A stretch of DNA of 64,000 nucleotides from Filimonas zeae (GCF_014641615.1 NZ_BMIB01000006.1:62001-126000); one strand, 5' to 3'; counted from the first letter of the stretch, positions 1 to 9,147 are shown. The notes: generated by a model not told the origin, from the letters alone. A program made the numbers and translations.

Positions 1-783
1 GAAGTAGCCGGTAAACTGCAAGGCATTGCCATTAGTGCAGGCGGTAACCTCAGTTTCCCTACCATACTTACCGTAAACGGGCAGATACTGCATAACCATT
101 TTTCCGAAACCATTATGCAGGAAGGCCAGATGGCCCTGTGCGATTGCGGTGCCGAAACCGCTATGCGTTACGCAGGCGACCTTACCCGTACCTTCCCCGT
201 TGGTAAACGCTTTACCGATACCCAACGTGAGGTACACGATATAGTGTTACAGGCACAACTGGCCGCTATAGCTGCGCTGAAACCCGGCGTACTGTTCCGC
301 GATGTACATTTTATTGCCTGCGAACAACTGGTGGACGGCTTAAAAGGGTTGGGGCTGATGCAGGGCGACACCAAAGAAGCAGTTGCCGCCGGCGCGCATA
401 CCCTGTTTTTCCAATGCGGACTGGGGCACATGCTGGGCCTTGATGTGCATGACATGGAAAACCTGGGCGAAGCATACGTAGGCTATACAGACGACCTGAA
501 AAAAAGCACGGAATTCGGACTGAAATCGCTGCGCCTGGGCCGCGCACTGGAACCCGGTTTTGTAGTAACCATTGAGCCCGGTGTATATGTAATACCTGAA
601 CTGATAGATATGTGGCAGGCGAAAAATCACTTACCACAGTTTATTAATTATAATAAAGTAAATGCCTTCCGCAATTTTGGCGGCATACGTATTGAAGATG
701 ATTTTGTAATTACCGGAACAGGCAGCCGCCTGCTGGGTAACCCACTTGCCAAAACCTGGCAGGAAATGGAAGCCCTGAAGTAA
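1..783 (+). CDS. M24 family aminopeptidase P (Xaa-Pro aminopeptidase), 5' end outside window
   Basis: The reading frame is open from base 1 and ends at 783, so only about the last 260 residues of the enzyme are seen. It should remove N-terminal residues preceding proline. All five metal-ligand positions of the M24 'pita-bread' fold are visible: the Asp in LCDCGAE, the Asp in YAGDLTRTFP, the His in GLGHMLGLDVHD, the Glu in TIEPGVY and the Glu in IRIEDDF. No signal can be judged because the N-terminus is missing. The gene is followed by a stem-loop at 814-837 and looks monocistronic with respect to the next gene. Confidence 0.93.
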   Translation, partial: EVAGKLQGIAISAGGNLSFPTILTVNGQILHNHFSETIMQEGQMALCDCGAETAMRYAGDLTRTFPVGKRFTDTQREVHDIVLQAQLAAIAALKPGVLFRDVHFIACEQLVDGLKGLGLMQGDTKEAVAAGAHTLFFQCGLGHMLGLDVHDMENLGEAYVGYTDDLKKSTEFGLKSLRLGRALEPGFVVTIEPGVYVIPELIDMWQAKNHLPQFINYNKVNAFRNFGGIRIEDDFVITGTGSRLLGNPLAKTWQEMEALK

Positions 784-813
784 TTGGGATAAATAAGACT
801 ATTGACGAACAGG

Positions 814-837
814 CGGGTTTTCTATGCAGAAAACCCG
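814..837 (+). terminator. stem-loop after the aminopeptidase gene
   Basis: CGGGTTTTC and GAAAACCCG form a perfect 9-bp stem around a 6-nt loop, 30 bp after the stop codon. No strong T-run follows, so an intrinsic terminator is plausible but not certain. The rest of 784-908 also holds a TGTTTG-AA-CAAACA palindrome at 863-876 and a small GCTAT-TTTT-ATAGC hairpin at 883-896 just before the next start codon. Confidence 0.45.
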
Positions 838-908
838 TTCTGCTCTGTCAGCTTACATAGTTTGTTTGAACAAACAGGTACCGCTATTTTTATAGCAAAA
901 CGAGTACA

Positions 909-2306
909 GTGCAGGCACCTGTTATAGCAATTATAGGCGGCGGATTCTGCGGCATGTTAACAGCAGTACACCTCTGCCGCGAAGCGGATAGCACACTTCA
1001 TCTTATACTGATTAATAAAGGCAGCCCCTTTGCCCGCGGGCTGGCATACAGCCCACACAGCCACCAGTATCTTCTAAACGTGCGCGCCAGAAGCATGAGC
1101 GCATTTGCTGATGAACCTGTGCATTTTGTAGAATGGCTACAGCAGCATCCTCTTTATAAACACATTTCACCGGCAGCATTATCTACTTCTTTCATACCCG
1201 GCACTATCTACGGAGAATATCTGGAAAGCATATGGCAGCAGACAATGGCTACTAAGCCTTCGTTTGTAACCATTAGTATGATAGAAGAAACTGCTGTAGA
1301 TATTCAGGAGGCTACACCGCACTACAACATACACCTCCAAAACAACCGGCATGTAACAGCCGATTATATAATACTGGCCACCGGCAACAGCCAGCCCCGT
1401 CCACTGCCTTTTACAGCCACACATAGCAGCTTGCCATGGAGTACATACACCTTATCGCTGGATAACACCACCACTCCTGTGTTAATTGCAGGCAACGGCC
1501 TTACCATGGCCGATACCGTAACCGGCTTACGCGAACAAGGTTTTACCGGTGTTATACATACAATATCTCCCAACGGCTATGCGTTAAAACCCCATAGCCA
1601 ACCAGACCTTTCTTATTTTCTTTCTGCGGAAAGTATTGCTACTTGCAGCACACTGCGGCAGTGGAAGAAAGAAGTATATAAACAGATTACACAAGCAAGA
1701 GCAGCCTCCCTGCCGGATGAACTGGTTATAGATGCCCTGCGCCCATATACTACAAATGCCTGGCAGCAGTTTTCCTATGCAGATAAACAGGATTTCCTGC
1801 GCCACTCCGCACACTTCTGGAGCATCCTTCGCCACCGTCTGCCACACAGCATTCATGCTGCATTGGAAAGAGAATTTCAAGCAGGAATGTTTGCACCACA
1901 CAAAGGCGTTATTCAACAAACTGAAAAAGACAGCAACGGCGGAATTCATGTTAACTGGTACAACTGCATCAGCCGTAACCACAGGCAACTACATGTACAA
2001 AAAATTATCAACTGTACAGGCCCCGGCACAGATATTACCCAAAGCAGCAACCCACTGCTAAAAAACTTAAGCAGTACAGGGTTACTGAAAGCAGATGAGT
2101 TAAAGCTGGGCCTGTGGGTTAACGCGGCAGATTATTCTGTTATTGATGCCAACGGCAATAACCACCGCCGAATAGTAACACTTGGCACCAACCTGAAAGG
2201 ATTGTTATGGGAAAGTACAGCAGTGCCTGAGTTGCGGGTGCAATGTAAACAAGTAGCAGTAAGGCTTTTACAACAGGTTAACCATAAAGAAAAAGCCTGC
2301 ATATGA
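909..2306 (+). CDS. FAD/NAD(P)-binding protein, NAD_binding_9 type
   Basis: A 465-residue flavoprotein starting at GTG. The N-terminus carries a dinucleotide-binding strand-loop (AIIGGGFCGM), followed by GLAYSPHSHQYLLNVRA, which is typical of the FAD-NAD(P)-binding (pfam13454, YdhS-like) family, and a second nucleotide-binding stretch near residue 196 (PVLIAGNGLTMADTV). The family is thought to contain oxidoreductases, but the substrate is not known and nothing here reveals it. No signal peptide, so probably cytoplasmic. It stands alone and converges on the sus operon, sharing a terminator hairpin at its 3' end. Confidence 0.8.
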   Translation: MQAPVIAIIGGGFCGMLTAVHLCREADSTLHLILINKGSPFARGLAYSPHSHQYLLNVRARSMSAFADEPVHFVEWLQQHPLYKHISPAALSTSFIPGTIYGEYLESIWQQTMATKPSFVTISMIEETAVDIQEATPHYNIHLQNNRHVTADYIILATGNSQPRPLPFTATHSSLPWSTYTLSLDNTTTPVLIAGNGLTMADTVTGLREQGFTGVIHTISPNGYALKPHSQPDLSYFLSAESIATCSTLRQWKKEVYKQITQARAASLPDELVIDALRPYTTNAWQQFSYADKQDFLRHSAHFWSILRHRLPHSIHAALEREFQAGMFAPHKGVIQQTEKDSNGGIHVNWYNCISRNHRQLHVQKIINCTGPGTDITQSSNPLLKNLSSTGLLKADELKLGLWVNAADYSVIDANGNNHRRIVTLGTNLKGLLWESTAVPELRVQCKQVAVRLLQQVNHKEKACI

Positions 2307-2323
2307 ATACATCATATACAGGC
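2295..2323. terminator. bidirectional terminator between the flavoprotein gene and susE-like gene
   Basis: GCCTG-C-ATATGA (2295-2306) pairs with TCATAT-A-CAGGC (2312-2323), 11 bp with one mismatch and a 5-nt loop, followed by CTATTTT. The 5' arm overlaps the last codons of the flavoprotein gene. It lies between two convergent genes and can serve both. Confidence 0.6.
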
Positions 2324-2346
2324 CTATTTTCAACAGGGGGATATAA

Positions 2347-3405
2347 TTAGTTCTTCTTTAAAATGTAGGCGTAGTTACCAGCACCTTTGCTCAGGTCCAG
2401 TGTAATAGTATAATTACCCGCTGCCGCCACGGTAATATCATTGCCCCCACCAGTGAGCTTACCTTTGGTAATTCCTAGATTATTTTTGGCGGTAGCATCA
2501 CTGTTTGCACGGAATTTTAAGCCCCCTGCCGTCAGGTTAGCTGTTACACTCCATGTTTGTGTAGCACTATTATACGTCATTTTAGTATCAGTAGCAGTAC
2601 CACCTGGAGTTGCGCTACCTATAATACCCCAATCTGTTTTGGTAGCAGACCATTTCAGCCCCGTAATATTTGCCTCCAGCCTGTAGTATCCTGCGGAAGG
2701 AACGGTAAGATCGCCACCTGTTTTAGAAAGCGCATCACCACCGCCGCTTCCGTAAGCAACATCCCAGCTGGCAGCAGGTGTTATTTTAAATGCCAGGTTA
2801 CCTGCTGTATAATTTATATACCCTTCGTAGTTATTATCGCTTCTTACCGAAGCCAGCTTATTAGCAGTTTCGGGATTCCAACCCTGGTAAGCGCCAGGAA
2901 CATATACTACAGGATATACGATTACAAACTGGTAAGGAGTCACAGTCATGTTTACGGTATCAGAATACACCGGCGCAACAGTAGAGGTACCATTTTTATC
3001 GGTACGCACCTCTGCCTTTACCCTTACCTTAACAGCACTGGCAACATTCGCTTCAAGCCCTACCGTCTGATATAATACGGTATCCAAACCACCATGGGTA
3101 AAACTGGCAGTGGTAGCATCTACACCCACCTCAACCAATCCTGAACTCGAAAAATTATCAGAGCCCAGTGAAAACTCCAGAGAATAGGTTAATACTGCCG
3201 GAAACCCAAAGCTTACTTTGTTCCAGTTAAAAGAAACCACACTGGTAGCTCTCTTTAAGCTGTCCAGAACCATTGTGGTAGCAGAAGCAGTTAGCTTAGG
3301 AGCGTTCTGCGGAATGAGTACAGTTTTAACTTCATCCTTTTTGCAGGATGTTATTAGCAGTGCCGCCACACCGGATAACAGAAATATGTTGAACCACTTT
3401 TTCAT
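2347..3405 (-). CDS. SusE-type outer-membrane carbohydrate-binding lipoprotein
   Basis: A 352-residue lipoprotein with a lipobox at ITSC (Cys about residue 21). The N-terminal third resembles the SusE domain (fibronectin-like, with the FNWNKVSFGFPAVLTYSLEFSL pattern). The C-terminal half has two related beta-rich, aromatic-containing modules of the SusE/SusF glycan-binding kind (each with an AAG/SAGYY-x-Thr/Leu pattern). In known Sus systems such proteins sit on the cell surface and hold oligosaccharides for the SusCD transporter. It is the third gene of the operon, 21 bp after the susD-like gene. The glycan is unknown. Confidence 0.85.
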   Translation of the reverse strand: MKKWFNIFLLSGVAALLITSCKKDEVKTVLIPQNAPKLTASATTMVLDSLKRATSVVSFNWNKVSFGFPAVLTYSLEFSLGSDNFSSSGLVEVGVDATTASFTHGGLDTVLYQTVGLEANVASAVKVRVKAEVRTDKNGTSTVAPVYSDTVNMTVTPYQFVIVYPVVYVPGAYQGWNPETANKLASVRSDNNYEGYINYTAGNLAFKITPAASWDVAYGSGGGDALSKTGGDLTVPSAGYYRLEANITGLKWSATKTDWGIIGSATPGGTATDTKMTYNSATQTWSVTANLTAGGLKFRANSDATAKNNLGITKGKLTGGGNDITVAAAGNYTITLDLSKGAGNYAYILKKN

Positions 3406-3426
3406 ACAAGCGATTTTGAAGATGAA

Positions 3427-4995
3427 TTAATATCCTGTGTTTTGTTTCAGGTTGGTATTGGCAATAATATCAGATGCCGGAATAGGATAGATATTAAAAC
3501 GACTATCTACAGCGCGGCCACCTGCAACACCACCTTTCCATGGCCACAAATAAGTATTTGTTGTAAACTTACCATAACGGATAAGATCGGTACGTCTGAA
3601 TGCCTCCCAATACAATTCACGGCCTCTTTCATCCAATACATTATCCACGGTAAAGGTTGAAACGTTACCAGAGTTATTACCATAAGCCCGCTGGCGTAAT
3701 AAATTAATATAAGAAATGGCAGTACCAGTGTTTGTGTTAGTACGTAATGCAGCTTCTGCATATATCAGATACATTTCAGCCAAACGGAATAAAGGAAAAT
3801 CAATAGAGCAGAAAGTACCATTGGTTGACGGCGCTGTTGCCCCACTCTTAGTTACGTTTCTGAATTTAGTTACCTTCAGCCCCTGGTCAAATTTGGAAAC
3901 ATCTGTAATAGCAGGCGTAGTACCAAAGAACATTCCACGCTTATCAACTGAGGTATCAAACAAGTTAAACAGACCAGCTGTAGATCTGTTACCAGACCAA
4001 CCACCACCAGGAACACCAAAGGAAGCAGGCACCATTTCGGGCCCTACAGCCGCATTCACCAGATAAGTAGTACCACCATAATTCTGAGTAGAGTTACCAT
4101 CATAATTCAAAGACAAAATTACTTCCGGATTACTCAGGTTGTTATCAGCAAGAAACAGGTTTTTATAAGTACCCATTAATGAATATCCTGCCTTGATTAC
4201 TTTATCTGAATAGGTTAATGCATCCTCGTAATGAGTTGTACCAATGTAAATGCCTGCATTCAGATATACACGGGCTAATAAAGACCATGCAGCAGCACGG
4301 TCTGCACGACCATACTCATTGGCTTTAGGAGCTACCAATAAAGAATCCACCGCCTTCAACTCAGAAACAACATAATTATACAGGTCTGCTCTTTTAATCT
4401 GCGGGGGCATAGATGTACCAATCTGAAAATTTTCATCAACGAAGGGAGGATTACCAAACAAATCCATTAAAACCCAGTACTGATATGCCCTTAAAAACCG
4501 TGCTTCAGCCCGGTAGTAAGCAATATTAGTAGCATCAGTGCCTGTAATTCCCCTTCCAGACACCTTATCAGGAGTAGATTGCTTAATAAAGTCGTTACAA
4601 ACAGTTATTCCATATACGCTACGCGTGTACAAGCCGCGTAAAAAAACGTTGGCCGATGTCCAACTTAAGTTATGAAAGTCAGGCAAACCGGCGTCGTTCC
4701 ACACACACATACCTTCATCAGTAGACAGCTCTTGTGCGTTCCAGAATAAACGCAGAAAGTCAGATGTGCCTGCATCAATCCCCCCAAGATCAGACTTATC
4801 CGGACCGTTACTGCTGGTTAAAGCAAAAGATCCATATACTTTAGCAAGCACCTGCTTGTAGGCAGTCGCGTTAGCGTAAGCACTGTCTGCATCAATGGAG
4901 TTTTGTGGATATCTGTTCAGGTCTTTGTGACAGGAAGCTAAACCTCCTGCCAGCAAAATCAACATCCCCGCTATATTCAACAGATTCTTTTTCAT
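3427..4995 (-). CDS. SusD/RagB-family nutrient-binding outer-membrane lipoprotein
   Basis: A 522-residue lipoprotein with a signal peptide and lipobox LASC (Cys about residue 22). It has the SusD pattern: an early helix with YANATAYKQVLAKVYGSF, TPR-like helices with YYRAEARFLRAYQYWVLMDLFGNPPFVDE, and a C-terminal segment with LDERGRELYWEAFRRTDLIRYGKF. SusD proteins cap the SusC barrel and bind glycan or peptide at the cell surface. It lies 19 bp downstream of susC, so co-transcription and partnership with that protein are very likely. Confidence 0.95.
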   Translation of the reverse strand: MKKNLLNIAGMLILLAGGLASCHKDLNRYPQNSIDADSAYANATAYKQVLAKVYGSFALTSSNGPDKSDLGGIDAGTSDFLRLFWNAQELSTDEGMCVWNDAGLPDFHNLSWTSANVFLRGLYTRSVYGITVCNDFIKQSTPDKVSGRGITGTDATNIAYYRAEARFLRAYQYWVLMDLFGNPPFVDENFQIGTSMPPQIKRADLYNYVVSELKAVDSLLVAPKANEYGRADRAAAWSLLARVYLNAGIYIGTTHYEDALTYSDKVIKAGYSLMGTYKNLFLADNNLSNPEVILSLNYDGNSTQNYGGTTYLVNAAVGPEMVPASFGVPGGGWSGNRSTAGLFNLFDTSVDKRGMFFGTTPAITDVSKFDQGLKVTKFRNVTKSGATAPSTNGTFCSIDFPLFRLAEMYLIYAEAALRTNTNTGTAISYINLLRQRAYGNNSGNVSTFTVDNVLDERGRELYWEAFRRTDLIRYGKFTTNTYLWPWKGGVAGGRAVDSRFNIYPIPASDIIANTNLKQNTGY

Positions 4996-5014
4996 ATCTG
5001 AGTTCTTAAATCAA

Positions 5015-7999
5015 TTAATTAAAAGTTAGGTTAACGCCCAGGGTATACGTTCTGGGTCTGGGATAAAACTTATAGTCAATACCCGGATATACATCAGGAT
5101 AAGTACCAGTGTAGCCGCTTTCCGGATCCAGTCCCTTGTATTTGGTAATTACAAATACGTTCTGGCAGTTGGCAGTTATCATTAATCCCACTTTATTATT
5201 CAGTACCCGACCAGCGTTATAAGAGATAGCCAGGTTGTCCATTTTCAGGAAAGAGGCATTCTGCACATAATAGTCACTAAAGAATTGGTTATTTGCAAAA
5301 TTTGTATTCTGTAAATCTTTATGCGCATTTGAAACAAACCTGTTGGTGTTGTTGATAATACTTGATATACCCAGATTAGAGGCTACGTTGTTGTAAATAT
5401 AGTTGCCAACATTGGCACGCATTACAACACTCGCGCTCCACTTTTTATAAGTAACGTCAGTATTAAAGCCATACACCATCTTAGGGAATGGCGACTTGTA
5501 TCTGTACATGTCCTTCTCGTTTATCGCACCATCTCCATTCAGGTCGGCGTATACACCTTCAATAGGTTTTCCGGCCTGATCATAAACCTGTTTGTATACA
5601 TAGAATGTATTAGGGCTATATCCAACAGAATGTATTTGCACAGTATTTCCTGTACCTCCTGTAATACCACCTACAGGATTACCCGCATATGCCGAGTCTG
5701 TAGTTTGTGTAAGGTTAGTGATAGTGTTCTTGTTGTAAGCCACGTTAAAACCAACATTCCAGCTCAGGTCTTTCTTATTAATGATGGCCGCATTTAATGA
5801 AAACTCGGCACCTTCATTATCCATATTACCCACGTTGGCAACAGTAATATTTGTGAAGTTTGAACCCACAGGCAGACTGATGGGACCTAACAGGTCTTTG
5901 GTTTTCTTCTTATAATAATCAACACTACCTGTAATACGGTTTTTAAAGAAGCCAAAGTCAAAGCCCACGTTAAATGCACGTGTTTCTTCCCACCTCAGAT
6001 TAACAACATATTTTCCCGGAGAAGTCTGATAGAAGAAATTACTTCCTAACTGATATAAGGCTGTATTAACAGTACTGGAAGTATAAACAGGAAGATAATC
6101 ATAGTTAGCTATACCATCCTGATTACCCGTAACACCATAAGTTCCGCGCAGCTTCAGATCTGACAGCCAATCCACATTTCTCAGGAAAGCCTCCTGGTTC
6201 ATGCGCCAGGTAAGACCAACAGAAGGAAATTGCCCCCAACGATAATCCGGAGAAAACTTAGACGATCCATCAGTACGCATAGAAGCAGATAAGATGTACT
6301 TATTATTAAACGTATAGATCAATCTTGTATAGTAAGAAATCAGTGTATTCCTTGGCTTATCATCTAAAAAAGTAACCGTTGTTACGGTATCTCCGTTTGC
6401 TTTTAACGTAGGATAGTTAAATACATGCGTCAGGTTATCATAATAACCATAACCGGCAACAATATTGATATTACTCTTAATACTTTTTAAGTCCTTAACG
6501 TAGTTCAGGTAAAACTCACCCACTCTGTTATTAACAGTTTGCTTGTATTTGGTGCGTGAACCACCCGCGTTAAAGCTTGCCGCCGCTTCTGCAGGTACAA
6601 ATACACCACCCCAACCTTTTGCTACATCATAGCCGAGGTTCAGGTTAGCACGCAGCTCAGGCAGAAAATGAAACTTGTAATCAAACTGAATATTACCAAA
6701 GCTTCTGTTCACCTGGCCATTGTCAAATTTCTGATTCAACAGGCCTACAGGGTTTTTAGGAGCATTGGTACTGGGCAGTGTTCCGTCAAGCCATTCAAAA
6801 TAACCGCCATATTCGCTTTTGCCGCTATACACAGACTGAGTAGGATCAAAAGTTAAGGCAGAAGTAATAGCATCCTGGTTTCCGAAAGTAGACTTTGAAA
6901 TAGTTCCTTTCAGATTGATATCCACTTTCAGATGGTCGTCAAAAAATTTAGGGCTAACGCCGATAGCAGCAGAGTAACGGTCCAGATGATCTCTTTTTAA
7001 AATACCATCCTGATTAAGGAAACCAACTGAAATACGATAAGGCACCTTCTTAACAGCACCAGTAACACTCAGGTTATTATCATTGGTAATTGCTGTTCTG
7101 TATATTTCTTTCTGCCAGTTGGTATTGGCAGTACCCAGCTTGTTAATAAATGTAGCATCACCACTGGCATTTACGCGCGCTCTTATTTCATCAGCGGTAT
7201 ACACATCGACCAGTCGCATTGCTTTACCAGCAGAAACGTTTGAGTTGAAGTTAAATACCGGCTTACCACTTCTTCCTTTTTTTGTAGTAATTAAAATTAC
7301 ACCGCCAGAAGCACGTGAGCCATATATAGCGGTAGAAGCCGCATCTTTTAAAACAGTAATATTTTCAATATCTGCCGGGTTTATCATTGCCATAGGGTTG
7401 GTTACACCTGGTATGCTCTGCACAGAAGCGGCTACCGGCACCCCGTCAATTACATACAGTGGATCATTGTTACCGCTGATAGAAGCACCACCACGAACGC
7501 GAACCACACTTCCTGCTCCTGGTGCACCACCCGCAGGCGTAATAGATACACCGGCAATTTTACCAGAGATCAACTGATCGGGCGATACAATGGTACCCTT
7601 CTGAAAATCTTTAGACCCCACAGAAACAACCGAACCCGTAAGTTCTTTTTTTCGTGCGGTACCATAACCAATTACCACCACCTCACCCAGTGCAGCATTG
7701 CTCTGCTCCAGTGCGGCGCTGATAGTACCCTCGCCAACGGCAACGGTTAAAGTGGTATAATTAATGGAAATCAGTTCCAGCGAATCTTTACCGGCCGGAA
7801 CACGTAAACTAAAAGTACCATCGGCTTTTGTGCGGGTGCCAACGGTGGAGCCCTTTACCAATACGGATACATCAGCTATGGGCGATCCGTCTTTGGCGTC
7901 TGTAATTTTCCCTGTAACTACCTTGTCCTGCGCCAGTGCAGGCATCGCCAGACATAGCAGCGGTAGCACTATTGGCAAAAACAGTCGTTTGAAATTCAT
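5015..7999 (-). CDS. SusC/RagA-family TonB-linked outer-membrane transporter
   Basis: A 994-residue TonB-dependent transporter. A signal peptide ends at ALAQ, then come a carboxypeptidase-regulatory-like domain (about 27-105), a TonB-box region with the SusC signature GEVVVIGYGTARKKELTGSV, the plug domain (about 120-230, with PLYVIDGVPV and IYGSRASGGVILITTKKG) and a long beta-barrel ending in LGVNLTFN. It imports an oligomer captured by the SusD/SusE partners, energised by TonB-ExbBD. First gene of the operon; two copies of a palindrome shared with the Nudix regulator lie 185-238 bp upstream of its start. No glycoside hydrolase is adjacent, so the substrate cannot be named. Confidence 0.96.
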   Translation of the reverse strand: MNFKRLFLPIVLPLLCLAMPALAQDKVVTGKITDAKDGSPIADVSVLVKGSTVGTRTKADGTFSLRVPAGKDSLELISINYTTLTVAVGEGTISAALEQSNAALGEVVVIGYGTARKKELTGSVVSVGSKDFQKGTIVSPDQLISGKIAGVSITPAGGAPGAGSVVRVRGGASISGNNDPLYVIDGVPVAASVQSIPGVTNPMAMINPADIENITVLKDAASTAIYGSRASGGVILITTKKGRSGKPVFNFNSNVSAGKAMRLVDVYTADEIRARVNASGDATFINKLGTANTNWQKEIYRTAITNDNNLSVTGAVKKVPYRISVGFLNQDGILKRDHLDRYSAAIGVSPKFFDDHLKVDINLKGTISKSTFGNQDAITSALTFDPTQSVYSGKSEYGGYFEWLDGTLPSTNAPKNPVGLLNQKFDNGQVNRSFGNIQFDYKFHFLPELRANLNLGYDVAKGWGGVFVPAEAAASFNAGGSRTKYKQTVNNRVGEFYLNYVKDLKSIKSNINIVAGYGYYDNLTHVFNYPTLKANGDTVTTVTFLDDKPRNTLISYYTRLIYTFNNKYILSASMRTDGSSKFSPDYRWGQFPSVGLTWRMNQEAFLRNVDWLSDLKLRGTYGVTGNQDGIANYDYLPVYTSSTVNTALYQLGSNFFYQTSPGKYVVNLRWEETRAFNVGFDFGFFKNRITGSVDYYKKKTKDLLGPISLPVGSNFTNITVANVGNMDNEGAEFSLNAAIINKKDLSWNVGFNVAYNKNTITNLTQTTDSAYAGNPVGGITGGTGNTVQIHSVGYSPNTFYVYKQVYDQAGKPIEGVYADLNGDGAINEKDMYRYKSPFPKMVYGFNTDVTYKKWSASVVMRANVGNYIYNNVASNLGISSIINNTNRFVSNAHKDLQNTNFANNQFFSDYYVQNASFLKMDNLAISYNAGRVLNNKVGLMITANCQNVFVITKYKGLDPESGYTGTYPDVYPGIDYKFYPRPRTYTLGVNLTFN

Positions 8000-8183
8000 A
8001 TCATGTGCGTTTTCGAGTGTATGAGAATCACTTTGTTAATTGTGACTGGTTGAAATTGATCTGGGAAGGGGTTGATGAAAATAGCGGAGCCAGAAAAAAA
8101 TACGCAAGCTGGCAAAGCATGGAGGCAATTAGCAAACAAACGATAATCATAATTGTAGTATTTATGGCAAAACAAACGGCCGT

Positions 8184-8202
8184 GTGCGTAATAATTACAC
8201 AT
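8184..8202. promoter_or_regulatory. putative Nudix-regulator operator, upstream copy 1
   Basis: GTGCGTAATAATTACACAT is an imperfect palindrome (arms GTAAT/ATTAC plus TG/CA) that matches the better copy at 8219-8237 at 13 of 19 positions with exactly 35 bp between copies. It lies in the 330-bp gene-free region (8000-8329) upstream of susC; the remainder of that region shows only a possible weak -7 element near 8137-8145 and the terminator of the regulator gene. Confidence 0.5.
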
Positions 8203-8218
8203 TCACAACAATACAAAA

Positions 8219-8237
8219 TTGTGTAATTTCTACACAA
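8219..8237. promoter_or_regulatory. putative Nudix-regulator operator, upstream copy 2
   Basis: TTGTGTAATTTCTACACAA has perfect 7-bp arms TTGTGTA/TACACAA. Sixteen of 19 positions are identical to the site at the regulator's own promoter (9129-9147), which strongly suggests one protein recognises both. About 220 bp upstream of susC, between the two divergent regulatory regions. Confidence 0.65.
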
Positions 8238-8280
8238 CTCAAAAAAAAACTTAAAATTTTTTCCTTAAAAAGGGCTGAAA

Positions 8281-8305
8281 ACAAAAAAAGCGCCGATAAG
8301 GCGCT
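8281..8305 (-). terminator. intrinsic terminator of the Nudix regulator gene
   Basis: On the minus strand AGCGCC-TTATC-GGCGCT is followed directly by seven T and GTTTT, a textbook intrinsic terminator. It sits 25 bp after the stop codon of the Nudix regulator and separates it from the sus operon, so the two are transcribed independently. Confidence 0.8.
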
Positions 8306-8329
8306 GTTAATTAGAGATAAAGAATTCCG

Positions 8330-9082
8330 CTAAAAGTCTATTCCAATCCAGCTACGCTGGTTTTTCTCATACTTCTGAAAATTGAATTTGTACAAACGAC
8401 CCGGGCGGTGTGGTACATCATCTTCATACTCCCCGGTATCAATCAGCAGGTCCATAGAAAAGAACTTCTTGCGAAAATTGCGGCGGTCCAGCTTTACGTT
8501 CAGTACCACCTCGTACAGATTCTGCAACTCGCGGAGGGAGAATTTATCGGGCAGCAGGTTCAGGCCCAGCGGGTGTTCCTGCATGCGTTTCTGCAACCAT
8601 TTATAGCAATAGTCCAGCACTTCCTGGTGGTCAAAAGCCATATCCTTCAGGCCATTGAAGCTGTGCCAGTGTAACTCATTTTCGTGCGTTTTCAGCTGGT
8701 GGTGTTCAATATTCAGGAGTGAGCAGTAGGCTACCGTTAGTACCCTGCCGCCGGGGTGGCGTTTGGGATTGCTGAAAGTGCGCACCTGCTCCAGATATAC
8801 ATCGTCCATACCGGTGCGGCTGCGCATTACGCGGTAAGCAGCATCGTCCAGCTCTTCCTGGTCGCCGGCAAAATCGCCCAGTAGCGACCATTTTCCATGA
8901 AAAAGAGGTAAATCGCTGCGTATCAACAGCACTTTCAGTTCGTTTTCGTCAAAACCGAATATCACACAGTCAACCGTAATAGGCACTTTGGGGTAAGAGG
9001 CCACCAACGCCACCGCTTCTTCAATCAGTTCTTTTTCTCCGGGAACGGCTGTAGTAGCCGGGATATCTGGATTTATATTCAT
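8330..9082 (-). CDS. Nudix-fold transcriptional regulator (NrtR/AraR-like)
   Basis: A 250-residue protein with an N-terminal Nudix fold (about 35-165, starting ITVDCVIFGFDENELKVLLIRS) and a C-terminal winged-helix region (about 175-250, FSLRELQNLYEVVLNVKLDRRNFRKKF). The Nudix box is degenerate: where active hydrolases have REUXEEXGU this protein reads RVMRSRTGM, so the metal-binding glutamates are gone. That is characteristic of Nudix-derived regulators such as NrtR and the Bacteroides arabinose regulator AraR, which sense a small metabolite and repress uptake and catabolic genes. It lies upstream of a susCDE operon, and the same palindrome occurs at both promoters, so it probably controls both. 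The ligand is unknown. Confidence 0.88.
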   Translation of the reverse strand: MNINPDIPATTAVPGEKELIEEAVALVASYPKVPITVDCVIFGFDENELKVLLIRSDLPLFHGKWSLLGDFAGDQEELDDAAYRVMRSRTGMDDVYLEQVRTFSNPKRHPGGRVLTVAYCSLLNIEHHQLKTHENELHWHSFNGLKDMAFDHQEVLDYCYKWLQKRMQEHPLGLNLLPDKFSLRELQNLYEVVLNVKLDRRNFRKKFFSMDLLIDTGEYEDDVPHRPGRLYKFNFQKYEKNQRSWIGIDF

Positions 9083-9106
9083 AATGGCACAAATGCGGGT
9101 TCAGGT

Positions 9107-9114
9107 CAAAAATA
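9107..9114 (-). promoter_or_regulatory. -7 promoter element of the Nudix regulator gene
   Basis: On the minus strand the sequence TATTTTTG fits the Bacteroidota -7 consensus TAnnTTTG exactly and lies 25 bp before the start codon. The expected -33 position falls inside the operator at 9129-9147, consistent with autorepression. No clear -33 TTTG is seen. Confidence 0.5.
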
Positions 9115-9128
9115 CAAATTTCCGGCGT

Positions 9129-9147
9129 TTGTGTAATTTTTACATAC
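9129..9147. promoter_or_regulatory. putative Nudix-regulator operator at its own promoter
   Basis: TTGTGTAATTTTTACATAC matches the operator at 8219-8237 at 16 of 19 positions. It covers the place where RNA polymerase would contact the -33 region of the regulator gene. ligA starts divergently at 9228, so an effect on ligA is also possible. Confidence 0.6.

Noticed and set aside
8005..8237. Short frames in the susC upstream region on both strands
   Set aside because: They overlap the operators and promoter region and have no protein-like composition.
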